Part shown: one piece after another, positions 30,685-39,242 of the stretch
Position numbering within the stretch: the stretch's first letter is position 1
How the letters are laid out: each line of letters starts with the position of its first letter
Assembly (NCBI RefSeq): GCF_005405925.1
Contig: NZ_BJHV01000001.1
Coordinates: 6,324,001 to 6,388,000 of the forward strand
Length of the DNA stretch: 64,000 nt
Origin: Streptomyces antimycoticus
GTDB lineage: Bacteria; Actinomycetota; Actinomycetes; Streptomycetales; Streptomycetaceae
Direction: 5' to 3'
Translations under genes and position numbers: made by a program
The notes under the pieces: model-generated
What the model was told of the DNA's origin: nothing
The model's input: only the letters and a program-made list of their open reading frames with translations
Databases searched by the model: none

Positions 30685-30702
30685 ACAGGGCGTATGCCTG
30701 AC

Positions 30703-30744
30703 ACCGGGCGGGCCCGCTCCCCTTCGGGAGCGGGCCCGCCCGGT
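30703..30744 (+). terminator. Strong ppc terminator
   Basis: A 19-bp perfect stem (ACCGGGCGGGCCCGCTCCC at 30703-30721, complement at 30726-30744) with a CTTC loop lies 18 bases after the ppc stop. Confidence 0.9.
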
Positions 30745-30816
30745 GCGTGGTGGGGGTTGAGCTTCCCGGGGGCTCCGCCCCCGGCCCCCGACACGCAGCA
30801 GGCTCCGCCGCTGCCC

Positions 30817-30862
30817 GCTCCAGCCCCACGGCTGGGCCCCGCTCCAGCCCCGCGGCTGGGCG
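30817..30862. repeat. Tandem GCTCCAGCCCC-CGGCTGGG repeat
   Basis: Two copies of GCTCCAGCCCC(A/G)CGGCTGGG follow each other; each is partly self-complementary (CAGCCCC...GGCTGG). Similar GC-rich palindromes are common between Streptomyces genes. A GGGGGCTCCGCCCCC palindrome lies just before, near 30770. Confidence 0.6.
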
Positions 30863-30893
30863 CACGTCGTGCCCCACGGCGGCCAGCCGCCAC

Positions 30894-31163
30894 CTCTTCC
30901 CCGCCGCGACGGCGAGGACCCCCACGGCGACGGTCGGCGGTGCCGAACTGGCCGTGCCGCGGGACGGGTCACACGACGGTGCTGGCGGAAGCGCGCGTTC
31001 GTGACCGTGGGGGCGCCCGGTGGTCGCTATGGCGTCAGTGCGCTCCGGCGGTCGGCCGGGTGTCGGCGGCGGCTTCTCTTCCCCGCCGCGATGGCGGGTA
31101 CTTCCACGGCGGAGTCCGGCGGTGCCGAACTGGCCGCGCCTACGCGACGGGTCACACCCAACG
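30894..31163. repeat. Imperfect direct repeat of about 86 bp, 182 bp apart
   Basis: Copy 1 (30894-30978) and copy 2 (31076-31163) share CTCTTCCCCGCCGCGA, GGCGGTGCCGAACTGGCCG and GACGGGTCACAC in the same order and spacing. Similarity seems to continue to the right, into GCGCCCGGTGGTCGCTATGGCGTC (about 31013) and CACCCGGTGAGCGCTACAGCGTA (about 31207), the latter covering the end of the next gene. The whole 537-base spacer 30685-31221 holds no convincing gene. Confidence 0.65.
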
Positions 31164-31221
31164 GCGGGGTGGTCCCGGGGCGAAGGGCGAGCCCAAGACC
31201 AGTGGAGGCACCCGGTGAGCG

Positions 31222-31740
31222 CTACAGCGTAAGCGTGGCGAAGGACGCGCCCAGCAGCGCCGCGCCCAGCAGGCCCATCGTCCAGCCCGTGCGGCGCAGG
31301 CCGAGGCCGCCCGCGACGATCAGGGAGGCGAGGAGGAGCGAGCCGCCGAAGGGGACCCAGGCGTGGAGGATGCCCGCGGCACCCGTACGGACGGCGCGGT
31401 CCGTGCCCGGCTTGAGGGCCACCGGGACCCGGTCGCCCGTCCCGTCCGTGACCGCCTTGTCGACCCGCACCCGGCCATGGGACTCGCCACCCGCGCGGGC
31501 CGGAGCGAACGAGCCGGTGCACCATTCGTCGCCGCAGTCGGAGACCGTCACGGTGCCGCGCTCAAGCCCCTTGGTGAGCATCGTCGGCTTGGCGTCATCC
31601 CAGGACGACCACACCCCGGCGGCCAGAATCAGCAACGCGACAAGCCCCATCGCCACGTTCTTCGTCAGCAACAGAAGCCCGTACGCGCTCTCGCCCGCCC
31701 GCCGCGTACGGCTGCGCTTGGTCACACCGGTGGAAGCCAT
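31222..31740 (-). CDS. Two-helix membrane protein with an external domain
   Basis: 172 residues. ATG 31740 has AAGG eight bases upstream. A basic N-terminus, a first helix (NVAMGLVALLILAAGVWSSW), an external domain of about 75 residues with one Cys pair (SDCGDEWCTGSF), then two closely spaced hydrophobic stretches at the C-terminus. The layout resembles DUF3592-like membrane proteins, but I could not identify the family. Downstream of pth on the same strand. Confidence 0.75.
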   Translation of the reverse strand: MASTGVTKRSRTRRAGESAYGLLLLTKNVAMGLVALLILAAGVWSSWDDAKPTMLTKGLERGTVTVSDCGDEWCTGSFAPARAGGESHGRVRVDKAVTDGTGDRVPVALKPGTDRAVRTGAAGILHAWVPFGGSLLLASLIVAGGLGLRRTGWTMGLLGAALLGASFATLTL

Positions 31741-31809
31741 GGCGGCGATCCTTGCCATCCGCGGGCGCCCGGTCAACCTTCCGCCGAACAAACGGGCGAA
31801 CGGCGTCTT

Positions 31810-32400
31810 TCAGGAGTTGTACGTCCCCTGCGCGCGCTCCAGCCCGTCCGCGATCAGCGTCTCCACCGCATCCGCCGCACGGTCCACGAAGTAGTCCAAC
31901 TCCTTGCGCTCCGCAGCGGAAAAGTCCTTCAGCACAAACGCCGCGACATCCATCCGGCCCGGCGGACGTCCGATCCCGAAGCGCACCCGGCAGTAGTCCG
32001 CACCCAGCGACTTGGTGATCGACTTCAGGCCATTGTGGCCATTGTCACCCCCGCCGACCTTCAACCGCAGCGCGCCGTAATCGATGTCCAATTCGTCATG
32101 GACCGCCACGACATGACCCACCGGCACCTTGTAGAAGTCGCGCAGCGCGGTCACCGGACCGCCCGACAGATTCATGAAGGACATCGGCTTGGCGACCACG
32201 ACCCGGCGGCTCAACGGCCCCGGCGGACCCACCCGGCCCTCGACGACCTGCGCCCGCGACTTATGCGCCTTGAAGCGGGCACCCATCCGCTCCGCCAGCA
32301 GATCGGCCACCATGAAGCCGACATTGTGGCGATTGCCCGCATACTCGCCCCCGGGATTGCCGAGGCCCACCACAAGCCAAGGGCTCGCGTCGTCCGTCAT
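31810..32400 (-). CDS. pth: Peptidyl-tRNA hydrolase
   Basis: 196 residues. Releases tRNA from stalled peptidyl-tRNA. Motifs: [22 protein letters not shown] (catalytic His in NRHNVG), [44 protein letters not shown] and [26 protein letters not shown] lies eight bases before ATG 32400. Follows rplY, the usual actinobacterial order. Confidence 0.95.
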   Translation of the reverse strand: MTDDASPWLVVGLGNPGGEYAGNRHNVGFMVADLLAERMGARFKAHKSRAQVVEGRVGPPGPLSRRVVVAKPMSFMNLSGGPVTALRDFYKVPVGHVVAVHDELDIDYGALRLKVGGGDNGHNGLKSITKSLGADYCRVRFGIGRPPGRMDVAAFVLKDFSAAERKELDYFVDRAADAVETLIADGLERAQGTYNS

Positions 32401-32483
32401 CTGGATGTCTCTCCTTGAGGACGGCCGCCGCCCCACCACAAGGGCGGGACGGCGGCCGGAAAGCGAAAGGGAGCAGCCGAAGA

Positions 32484-33083
32484 CTACGCCTCGGCGCCCT
32501 CGGCCTCGCCCTCGGCGCCCTCCTCGGCCGGAGCCTCGGCCTGGGCGGCGACCACCTGCAGCACGGCCGCGTCGTCCTCGACCGCCAGCGTGGTGCCCGC
32601 CGGAAGGGTGATGTCCTTGGCGTGGATGGTGGCACCCGCGTCCAGACCCGCGATGGAGACGGTGACCGACTCCGGGATGTGGGTCGCCTCGGTCTCGACC
32701 GGCAGCGCGTTCAGCAGGTGCTCGAGCAGGTTGCCACCCGGGGCCAGGTCGCCCTCGGTGAGGATCGGCACCTCCACGGTGACCTTCTCGCCCTTCTGTA
32801 CCAGCAGCAGGTCGACATGCTCCAGAACGCCGATCTTGATCGGGTGACGCTGCACGGCCTTCGGGATGACCAGCTCGTCCTTGCCGCCCTCGACCTTCAG
32901 ACGCAGCAGAACGTTCGGGGTCTTCAGCGCCATCAGCAGGTCATGCGCCGGAAGCGTGACATGCAGCGGGTCGACGCCGTGGCCGTAGACCACGCCGGGA
33001 ACACGGTCGGCCGCACGGGTACGCCGGGCCGCACCCTTGCCGAACTCGGTACGGGGCTGAGCGGAGATCTTGACCTCGGCCAT
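32484..33083 (-). CDS. rplY: 50S ribosomal protein L25/general stress protein Ctc
   Basis: 199 residues, the long TL5/CTC form: N-terminal 5S-rRNA-binding domain ([30 protein letters not shown]) and a C-terminal beta domain, ending in an acidic Ala/Glu tail (residues 180-199) typical of high-G+C bacteria. GAGGAG precedes ATG 33083. Between prs and pth. Confidence 0.95.
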   Translation of the reverse strand: MAEVKISAQPRTEFGKGAARRTRAADRVPGVVYGHGVDPLHVTLPAHDLLMALKTPNVLLRLKVEGGKDELVIPKAVQRHPIKIGVLEHVDLLLVQKGEKVTVEVPILTEGDLAPGGNLLEHLLNALPVETEATHIPESVTVSIAGLDAGATIHAKDITLPAGTTLAVEDDAAVLQVVAAQAEAPAEEGAEGEAEGAEA

Positions 33084-33227
33084 GGGGCACTCCTCGTAGA
33101 TCGTTTACGGTGTGTGGGCGTCACCCGGCCCACGACAGACCTTGCTACGAAGAGCGCGTCGATAACGGACAGCCGCGACCAAACGCGGCCTCCCTCGCCG
33201 AGCAACCCGGCAATTCTACCAACGGAT

Positions 33228-33255
33228 GAGGCCACCCCCGTACGGGAGTGGCCTC
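33228..33255 (-). terminator. Hairpin after prs
   Basis: GAGGCCACCCCCGT and ACGGGAGTGGCCTC form an almost perfect 28-base palindrome with one mismatch, 29 bases past the prs stop on the minus strand, suggesting that rplY has its own promoter in the 200-base gap. Confidence 0.65.
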
Positions 33256-33283
33256 CAGACCCGGGCAGAACAGGTTAAGCCGC

Positions 33284-34261
33284 TCACGCCTGCTCCTCGA
33301 ACAGGCTGGTCACCGAGCCATCCTCGAAGACCTCCTGCACCGCGCGAGCAATCGTCGGAGCCATCGACAACACCGTCACCTTGTCCAGCTCCACCTCGCT
33401 CGGAGTCGGCAACGTATTGGTGAACACGAACTCACTGACCTTCGAGTTCTTCAACCGGTCCGCCGCCGGACCCGACAGCACACCATGCGTGGCCGTCACG
33501 ATCACGTCCTCCGCGCCATTCGCGAACAGCGCATCCGCCGCCGCACAGATCGTGCCACCCGTGTCGATCATGTCGTCGACCAGCACACACACCCGGCCCT
33601 CCACATCACCGACCACCTCATGCACCGTGACCTGATTCGCCACATCCGGATCCCGCCGCTTGTGCACGATCGCCAGCGGCGCGCCCAGCCGGTCGCACCA
33701 GCGGTCCGCCACCCGCACCCGGCCGGCGTCCGGCGACACCACGGTCAGCTTGGACCGGTCGACCTTCGCACCCACGTAGTCCGCGAGCACCGGCAGCGCG
33801 AAGAGATGGTCCACCGGGCCGTCGAAGAAACCCTGGATCTGATCCGTGTGCAGATCGACCGTGAGAATCCGGTCGGCCCCCGCCGTCTTCAGCATGTCGG
33901 CGATCAGCCGCGCCGAGATCGGCTCACGGCCACGGTGCTTCTTGTCCTGACGGGCATAGCCGTAGAACGGAACGATCACCGTGATCGAGCGCGCGGAAGC
34001 CCGCTTCAGCGCATCGACCATGATGAGCTGCTCCATGATCCACTTATTGATCGGAGTCGTGTGGCTCTGGATCAAAAAGCAGTCGGCACCGCGCGCGGAC
34101 TCCTGGAAACGTACGTAGATCTCGCCGTTGGCGAAGTCGAATGCCTTGGTCGGGACCAAGCTGACGCCCAGCTCATGGGCGACCTCCTCGGCCAGCTCGG
34201 GGTGGGCGCGGCCGGAGAAGAGCATCAGCTTCTTCTCGCCGGTCGTCTTGATCCCGGTCAC
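33284..34261 (-). CDS. prs: Ribose-phosphate pyrophosphokinase
   Basis: 325 residues. Makes PRPP for nucleotide, His and Trp synthesis. Motifs: LFSGRAHPELAEEVA, ARQDKKHRGREPISARL, the metal-binding DLHTDQIQGFFDGPVDHLFA and the PRPP loop VLVDDMIDTGGTI. GTG 34261 (VTGIKTTGEKKLM) has AGGAG eight bases upstream; upstream frame extension is spurious. Seventy bases after glmU. Confidence 0.95.
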   Translation of the reverse strand: MTGIKTTGEKKLMLFSGRAHPELAEEVAHELGVSLVPTKAFDFANGEIYVRFQESARGADCFLIQSHTTPINKWIMEQLIMVDALKRASARSITVIVPFYGYARQDKKHRGREPISARLIADMLKTAGADRILTVDLHTDQIQGFFDGPVDHLFALPVLADYVGAKVDRSKLTVVSPDAGRVRVADRWCDRLGAPLAIVHKRRDPDVANQVTVHEVVGDVEGRVCVLVDDMIDTGGTICAAADALFANGAEDVIVTATHGVLSGPAADRLKNSKVSEFVFTNTLPTPSEVELDKVTVLSMAPTIARAVQEVFEDGSVTSLFEEQA

Positions 34262-34331
34262 AACAAGTCTCCTTGGATGTCGCTTTGGTGCACTTTCACC
34301 GTACGCCCCGCACGACGTACCAGTGCACATG

Positions 34332-35789
34332 TCACTGCTGGCCCTCGTCCTCCCGACGAGCGGCCTCGGCGGCCTGTGCCGCGGCACTTCCGGGGCGCTT
34401 GCGGGCGACCCAGCCCTCGATGTTCCGCTGCTGTCCGCGTGCGACGGCGAGCGAGCCCGGGGGCACATCCTTGGTGATGACCGATCCGGCGGCGGTGTAA
34501 GCGCCGTCCCCGATCGTGACGGGAGCCACAAGCATGTTGTCGGCCCCGGTCCGGCAGTGGCTGCCGATGGTGGTGTGGTGCTTGTTCACACCGTCGTAGT
34601 TCACGAAGACGCTCGCCGCACCGATATTGGTCTGCTCACCGATCGTCGCATCGCCCACATAGGACAGATGCGGCACCTTGGTGCCCTCGCCGATCGTGGC
34701 GTTCTTCATCTCCACATACGTACCCGCCTTGGCCTTCGCACCCAGCCGGGTCCCCGGACGCAGATACGCGTACGGCCCCACACTCGCCCCCGCGCCGACC
34801 ACCGCGCCGTCCGCGACCGTGAACGCCACCACCGCACCCGCGCCGACCGTGGTGTCGGTGAGCCGGGAATTCGGCCCCACCTCGGCATTCGCGGCCAGGT
34901 GAGTGGCCCCCAGCAACTGGGTACCGGGGTGCACCAGCGCATCCGGCTCGAAAGTGACGGTCACATCGATCCAGGTGGTGGCCGGATCGACGACGGTCAC
35001 CCCGCTCAGCATCGCGCGCTCCAGCAGCCGGTCGTTGAGCAGCCGGCGCGCCTCCGCCAACTGCACACGGTTGTTGATCCCGACGATCTCGCGGTGGTCG
35101 GCCGCCACACACGCGCCCACCCGATGCCCGGCCTCGCGCAGAATGCCCAGCACATCGGTGAGGTACTCCTCACCCTGGCTGTTGTCGGTGCGCACCTTGC
35201 CGAGGGCGTCGGTGAGCAGCTGCGCGTCGAAGGCGAAGACCCCGGAGTTGATCTCACGGATCGCGCGCTGCGTGTCGGTCGCGTCCTTGTGCTCCACGAT
35301 CGCGGTGACGGCGCCGCTCGCGTCGTCCCGCACGATCCGTCCGTAACCCGTGGCGTCGGGGACCTCGGCGCTCAGCACGGTCACGGCGTTCCCGTCGCCG
35401 GAGTGCGCCGCGGCGAGCCGCTGGAGCGTCTCGCCGGTCAGCAGCGGCGTGTCACCACAGACGACGATCACGGTGCCGTCGAGGGCGACCCCGCTGTCGG
35501 ACAGCTCCTCCAGACCCATCCGGACGGCGTGCCCGGTGCCGTTCTGCTCATGCTGGACGGCGGTGCGCACCTCGGCGTCGATCTCGGCCAGATGTGCGGA
35601 GACCTGCTCCCGGGCGTGGCCGACCACGACGACGAGATGCTCGGGCGAGAGCTCACGGGAGGCGGCTACGACGTGCCCGACGAGGGAGCGGCCGCAGAGG
35701 GCGTGCAGAACCTTCGGGGTCGCCGATTTCATGCGGGTGCCCTCACCCGCTGCGAGGACGACGACGGCTGCCGGGCGGTTGGCGCTCAC
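34332..35789 (-). CDS. glmU: Bifunctional GlcNAc-1-P uridyltransferase/GlcN-1-P acetyltransferase
   Basis: 485 residues. N-terminal uridyltransferase (VVVLAAGEGTRMKSATPKVL, QHEQNGTGHAV, VVCGDTPLL) and a C-terminal left-handed beta helix with hexapeptide repeats (GVTVVDPATTWID onward, VGDATIGEQTNIGAASVFVNYDG) for the acetyltransferase. Makes UDP-GlcNAc for peptidoglycan. Ends in a charged tail. GTG 35789 (VSANRPAAV) is the start; the frame is open upstream through the tRNA gene but that is artefactual. Confidence 0.95.
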   Translation of the reverse strand: MSANRPAAVVVLAAGEGTRMKSATPKVLHALCGRSLVGHVVAASRELSPEHLVVVVGHAREQVSAHLAEIDAEVRTAVQHEQNGTGHAVRMGLEELSDSGVALDGTVIVVCGDTPLLTGETLQRLAAAHSGDGNAVTVLSAEVPDATGYGRIVRDDASGAVTAIVEHKDATDTQRAIREINSGVFAFDAQLLTDALGKVRTDNSQGEEYLTDVLGILREAGHRVGACVAADHREIVGINNRVQLAEARRLLNDRLLERAMLSGVTVVDPATTWIDVTVTFEPDALVHPGTQLLGATHLAANAEVGPNSRLTDTTVGAGAVVAFTVADGAVVGAGASVGPYAYLRPGTRLGAKAKAGTYVEMKNATIGEGTKVPHLSYVGDATIGEQTNIGAASVFVNYDGVNKHHTTIGSHCRTGADNMLVAPVTIGDGAYTAAGSVITKDVPPGSLAVARGQQRNIEGWVARKRPGSAAAQAAEAARREDEGQQ

Positions 35790-35905
35790 GGGTGTGCCCT
35801 TCGGCTTCGGGGGTGGACACCCGCAGGATACCGAGAGGTTTCCGGGCGGAAAGGAAGGAGGGTCCCGAGCCGGACGGTCAGGACCCGGAAAAACGGAATA
35901 TAAAG

Positions 35906-35977
35906 CTCCCCCGCCAGGACTCGAACCTGGAACAACCGGACCAAAACCGGTCGTGTTGCCGATTACACCACAGGGGA
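35906..35977 (-). tRNA. tRNA-Gln (anticodon UUG)
   Basis: 72 bases on the minus strand. The acceptor stem TCCCCTG pairs with CGGGGGA with one G-U pair; T arm CCAGG-TTCGAGT-CCTGG; anticodon stem ACCGG/CCGGT with loop TTTTGGT. The anticodon TTG lies at 35942-35944 in plus-strand coordinates. CCA is not encoded. It lies between glmU (116 bases) and the double-HTH gene (28 bases), all on the same strand. Confidence 0.95.
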
Positions 35978-36005
35978 TGGCAAAAACGCCCAATCGGACA
36001 ATCTG

Positions 36006-36920
36006 CTAGATCGTCGACCTGGCCCCCACCACTATGCCGTACCACCAGCCTTCAATGCGACGGTATAGGTCAGCGCTCTTGAGGACGCGAACCACCAGAC
36101 AGCCCCGGTATCCCTCGCCTACGTTCTTGCGAACCGTCTTCGGGTTGTGCTTCTTCAGCGTCGTTCTCTCCAGGGCGGTGACGTCCGCGCCGATGGCCTC
36201 TGCCCAGTAGCGTTCCGCGTCGGCGACCTGGGCGGATTCATGGATCATGACGCGATAGCGCAGCCGTTCGGGCTCGACGCCGAGCAGGGACAGCCAGGCC
36301 AGATAGAGCTGGATCATGTCGGGGTCGCTGTTGATGAAGGTGGCCCTTTCGGTGGGATTGTGCGGCTTGCTCTTCGCGCCCTCGGACCAGTAGAGCCCCA
36401 CCCCCACCAGGAAGAGCTCCCGGTCGGTCAGCTCGCCGACCTCCCTCGCGGCGGCGAGCTTCGTCCGCTGCCGCTCGATCTCCCGCTGCCGCAGCGTCGC
36501 CTCCCACCCCCGCTTGGCGATCGCCGACGCCTCCTCCCGGGTGCGCGGTGGCCGGTCCGGTTTCGGTAGGTCGCGGACCCAGAGCGAGATGGAGCTCTTG
36601 GAGCAGCCGAGCTCCAGCTGGATCCTGTCGTATGTCATCCCCTGCAGCCGCATCTCGCGCGCCCTGGCCCGGAGGTCGTCCTTGGCGTTGGGGCGCTTGG
36701 TCCACTCGGGTGGCGGCTCGCCCTCCAGGAGGCGGTTCAGGATGTCGTTGTTGCTGACCTTCAGCCGGTCGCGGATCTGTCTGCGGCTCATCCCGTCTTT
36801 CCGTAACGCGATCGCCCGTTCTCTCAGTTCTTCGAACGTGGTCGACCCGTCGAGGAGGCCGCCCATGCTGTCGCCGTCGCGGCGCCGTGGTGCGTTCATG
36901 ACCACAGGGTCGTTCGACAT
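36006..36920 (-). CDS. Double-HTH protein with LAGLIDADG-like motif
   Basis: 304 residues. Two successive homeodomain/resolvase-like HTH units (about 31-66, ELRERAIALRKDGMSRRQIR; and about 83-118, RARAREMRLQGMTYDRIQ) share a common pattern, so one is a duplicate. The C-terminal half begins with ELFLVGVGLYWSEGAKSK (about 168-184), reminiscent of the first helix of LAGLIDADG-fold proteins (homing endonucleases, WhiA), followed by FINSDPDMIQLYLAWLSLLGVE. It ends 28 bases from tRNA-Gln. Possibly a domesticated homing-endonuclease-like DNA-binding protein; the fold assignment is tentative. No good ribosome-binding site precedes ATG 36920; ATG 36899 is an alternative. Confidence 0.75.
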   Translation of the reverse strand: MSNDPVVMNAPRRRDGDSMGGLLDGSTTFEELRERAIALRKDGMSRRQIRDRLKVSNNDILNRLLEGEPPPEWTKRPNAKDDLRARAREMRLQGMTYDRIQLELGCSKSSISLWVRDLPKPDRPPRTREEASAIAKRGWEATLRQREIERQRTKLAAAREVGELTDRELFLVGVGLYWSEGAKSKPHNPTERATFINSDPDMIQLYLAWLSLLGVEPERLRYRVMIHESAQVADAERYWAEAIGADVTALERTTLKKHNPKTVRKNVGEGYRGCLVVRVLKSADLYRRIEGWWYGIVVGARSTI

Positions 36921-37055
36921 CCGGGCGCGCCGGGTCGAAAACGTAGGCGATTCATTCGTTCGAGTTAAATGGGCGGTTTTGCCTGATGTTCGAGTCTCTT
37001 ATGCGCCGCCGTGTCCCCGGGAAAAGCGCTGGCGCCCGGCCGTAGGCTGGTCGCT

Positions 37056-38642
37056 ATGAGTTCGACGGGGGAAGAGGCGACGGGCGCGCGGGGCGTGCCC
37101 GTGGGGCCGTGGTGGTGGTCGCGGCGGCGGAGTATGGGGCTCGATGTCCTGCTCGCCGTGGCGTCGGCGGTGGAGTGTGCGGTAGAGGGTGTCTTTTTCG
37201 CGCATGATGCCCGGATTCCGGTTGTTGTCGGGGTGCTGATCGGGGTGGTCGTCGGGGCCACGCTGGTGTTGCGGCGGCGCTGGGCGATCGCCGTGGTGCT
37301 GATATCGATCGCGATCACGCCCGCCGAGATGGGTCTGCTGCTCGGTGTCGTGTCGCTGTACACGCTGGCGTCGTCCGAGGTGCCGCGCCGGATCACGGCG
37401 TTGCTGGCCGGGATGGCGGCGGTGGGGAGCTTCCTCGTCACGGTGATCGGCCTTCGGCGGGACAATCCGCAGAGTGGTCTGGGGACCTCCGTGTGGGAGG
37501 CCCCGATGTTCGCCATGGTGCTCACGTTGGGGCTGACCGCTCCGCCGGTGCTGTTGGGGTTGTATGTCCGGGCGCGGCGGCGGCTGGTGGAGAGTCTGCG
37601 GGAGCGGGCGGACGGTCTGGAGCGGGAGCTGTCGCTGCTGGCGGAGCGGGCGGAGGAGCGGGCCGAGTGGGCGCGTAATGAGGAGCGGACCCGGATCGCG
37701 CGGGAGATGCATGACGTGGTGGCGCACCGGGTGAGTTTGATGGTGGTGCATGCGGCGGCGTTGCAGGCGGTGGCGCTCAAGGATCCGGAGAAGGCGTCGA
37801 AGAATGCGGCGCTGGTGGGCGATATGGGGCGGCAGGCGCTGACGGAGTTGCGGCAGATGTTGGGGGTGTTGCGGTCGGAGGATGGTCTGCGGGCTCCGGG
37901 TGCGGCTTCGGCCGCCGTCGCGTCGGGGCCGGTGGTCGCTGCCGGGGATCGGGCCGCGGATGTGGCCGGGTCTTCTGTCGATGTCGATGGTTCGTCCGCG
38001 GATGCTGCCGAGGAGCGGCCGCTGGCGTCGGTGGCGGTCGCGGCTTCGGCGGCTGCGGAGGCCGCGGGGGCGGCCGGGAGGGATGTGGGGGCGCTCGGGG
38101 GGCCGCGGCTGGCGGAGCTGGAGGCGCTGGTGGGGCAGTCCCGGGCGGCGGGGATGGCGGTGGAGCTGTCGGTGGAGGGTGAGAAGCGGCGGTATGCGGC
38201 TTCGGTGGAGCAGGCGGCGTATCGGGTGGTGCAGGAGGCGTTGACCAACGTCCATAAGCATGCTCCGGGCGCGAGTGCCCGGGTTCGGGTGGCGCATCGT
38301 TCGGCCGAGATCGCGGTTCAGGTGGAGAACGGGCCGTCGGAGCGGGGTGCGGCGGATGCCGGGCTGCCGAGTGGGGGGAATGGTCTGGTCGGGATGCGGG
38401 AGCGGGTGTCCACGCTCGGTGGGGGTTTTGTGTCGGGGGCCACGGAGGCGGGTGGCTTCCGTGTGTCGGCGGTCATTCCGGATGGCACGGATGGCACGGA
38501 TGGCACGGATGACGCGGATCACACCGATAGCGTGGATGAGAAGGATCACACGGTCGGCGGGGATCGGCTGGAGGGCCGTCCGGTGGAGGGCACGGCGGCC
38601 GAGGGTCGCGGCGGGGGCGTGGAGCGGGCGCAGCGCGCCTAG
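37056..38642 (+). CDS. Orphan sensor histidine kinase (HisKA_3 type)
   Basis: 528 residues. Four to five N-terminal membrane helices without a large external sensor, a coiled segment, then the HisKA_3 phospho-acceptor EERTRIAREMHDVVAHRVSLM (His about 220) and a C-terminal HATPase_c with the N-box QEALTNVHKHAPGA and GNGLVGMRERV. An Ala/Val/Gly/Asp-rich insert of about 75 residues separates the two kinase parts. The tail is acidic (DGTDGTDGTDDADHTD), coded by tandem 9-bp repeats. These kinases pair with NarL-type regulators, but none is adjacent. Confidence 0.9.
   Translation: MSSTGEEATGARGVPVGPWWWSRRRSMGLDVLLAVASAVECAVEGVFFAHDARIPVVVGVLIGVVVGATLVLRRRWAIAVVLISIAITPAEMGLLLGVVSLYTLASSEVPRRITALLAGMAAVGSFLVTVIGLRRDNPQSGLGTSVWEAPMFAMVLTLGLTAPPVLLGLYVRARRRLVESLRERADGLERELSLLAERAEERAEWARNEERTRIAREMHDVVAHRVSLMVVHAAALQAVALKDPEKASKNAALVGDMGRQALTELRQMLGVLRSEDGLRAPGAASAAVASGPVVAAGDRAADVAGSSVDVDGSSADAAEERPLASVAVAASAAAEAAGAAGRDVGALGGPRLAELEALVGQSRAAGMAVELSVEGEKRRYAASVEQAAYRVVQEALTNVHKHAPGASARVRVAHRSAEIAVQVENGPSERGAADAGLPSGGNGLVGMRERVSTLGGGFVSGATEAGGFRVSAVIPDGTDGTDGTDDADHTDSVDEKDHTVGGDRLEGRPVEGTAAEGRGGGVERAQRA
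38481..38516 (+). repeat. Tandem 9-bp repeat inside the kinase gene
   Basis: GATGGCACG is repeated three times and followed by a diverged fourth copy, GATGACGCG, encoding Asp-Gly-Thr repeats. Confidence 0.8.
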
Positions 38643-38678
38643 TGCCCGCGGCCTGCCGGATGGCGCGTGGTGCGCGGG

Positions 38679-39242
38679 TTATGCGCGGGCCAGTCTGGCC
38701 GGGAGTGCGCCGGTGACGAGGGTGCTGAGGGCGGCGTCGAGGGTGGGGCCGAGGTACCAGTCTCCGGTGTGGTCGAGGCTGTAGACCCGGCCTTCCGCGT
38801 CGATGGTCAGCAGTGCCTGGCCGTCGGATTCTTCGCCCAGTGGGCAGATCTCGGTTTCGAGGGCGTGGCCCAGGTCGCCGAGGGTGCGGGCGAGGTGGAG
38901 GCCGTGCAGCGGGTCGATGCGGAAGGGGGTGGGGGCGATTTCGCGGCCCGTGCCGGGTGGCTGGATGTGGAGTCCGCCGAATTCCGCCCATGCTTCGACG
39001 GCGGCCGGGAAGACGGTGTGGCGGTGGCCTGCGGGGGAGGTGTGGGCGCGGAGGGTGTCGGCCCAGACTTCGGCACGGTGCATGTCCCAGCGGCCGGGTT
39101 GCCAGCCGGCGTCGCGGAGGGCGGCGTCGACGGCGACGGAGAAGCGGGTGACGTCCAGGCGGTCGATGGGTTGTCGGGCCGGGCGTGTCGGCGGTGTCTG
39201 CGCCGCCTCCGGGGCCTGTGGTGCCTGATGTGCCTGGTTCAT
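38679..39242 (-). CDS. SUKH-3 immunity-type protein
   Basis: 187 residues. Fits the SUKH-3 family: alpha segment DVTRFSVAVDAALRDAGWQPGR, WADTLRAHTSPAGHRHTVFPAAVEAWAEFGGLHI, RIDPLHGLHLARTLGDLGHAL, then the beta strand with ALLTIDAEGRVYSLDHTGDWYLGPTLDAALSTLVTG. SUKH proteins commonly neutralise nucleic-acid-targeting toxins. The start overlaps the stop of the upstream YwqJ-type deaminase gene by four bases, an arrangement expected of a toxin/immunity pair, though no secretion module is present. An immunity role is inferred. Confidence 0.85.
   Translation of the reverse strand: MNQAHQAPQAPEAAQTPPTRPARQPIDRLDVTRFSVAVDAALRDAGWQPGRWDMHRAEVWADTLRAHTSPAGHRHTVFPAAVEAWAEFGGLHIQPPGTGREIAPTPFRIDPLHGLHLARTLGDLGHALETEICPLGEESDGQALLTIDAEGRVYSLDHTGDWYLGPTLDAALSTLVTGALPARLARA

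Noticed and set aside
30694..31218. A 174-residue plus-strand open frame in the ppc downstream spacer
   Set aside because: It starts inside the ppc terminator, is Arg/Pro/Gly-rich and runs through both copies of a repeat; no ribosome-binding site.
35906..36920. tRNA-Gln as an attachment site of an integrated element
   Set aside because: No integrase, no second copy of the tRNA 3' end and no change to phage-like genes; neighbours are core housekeeping genes.
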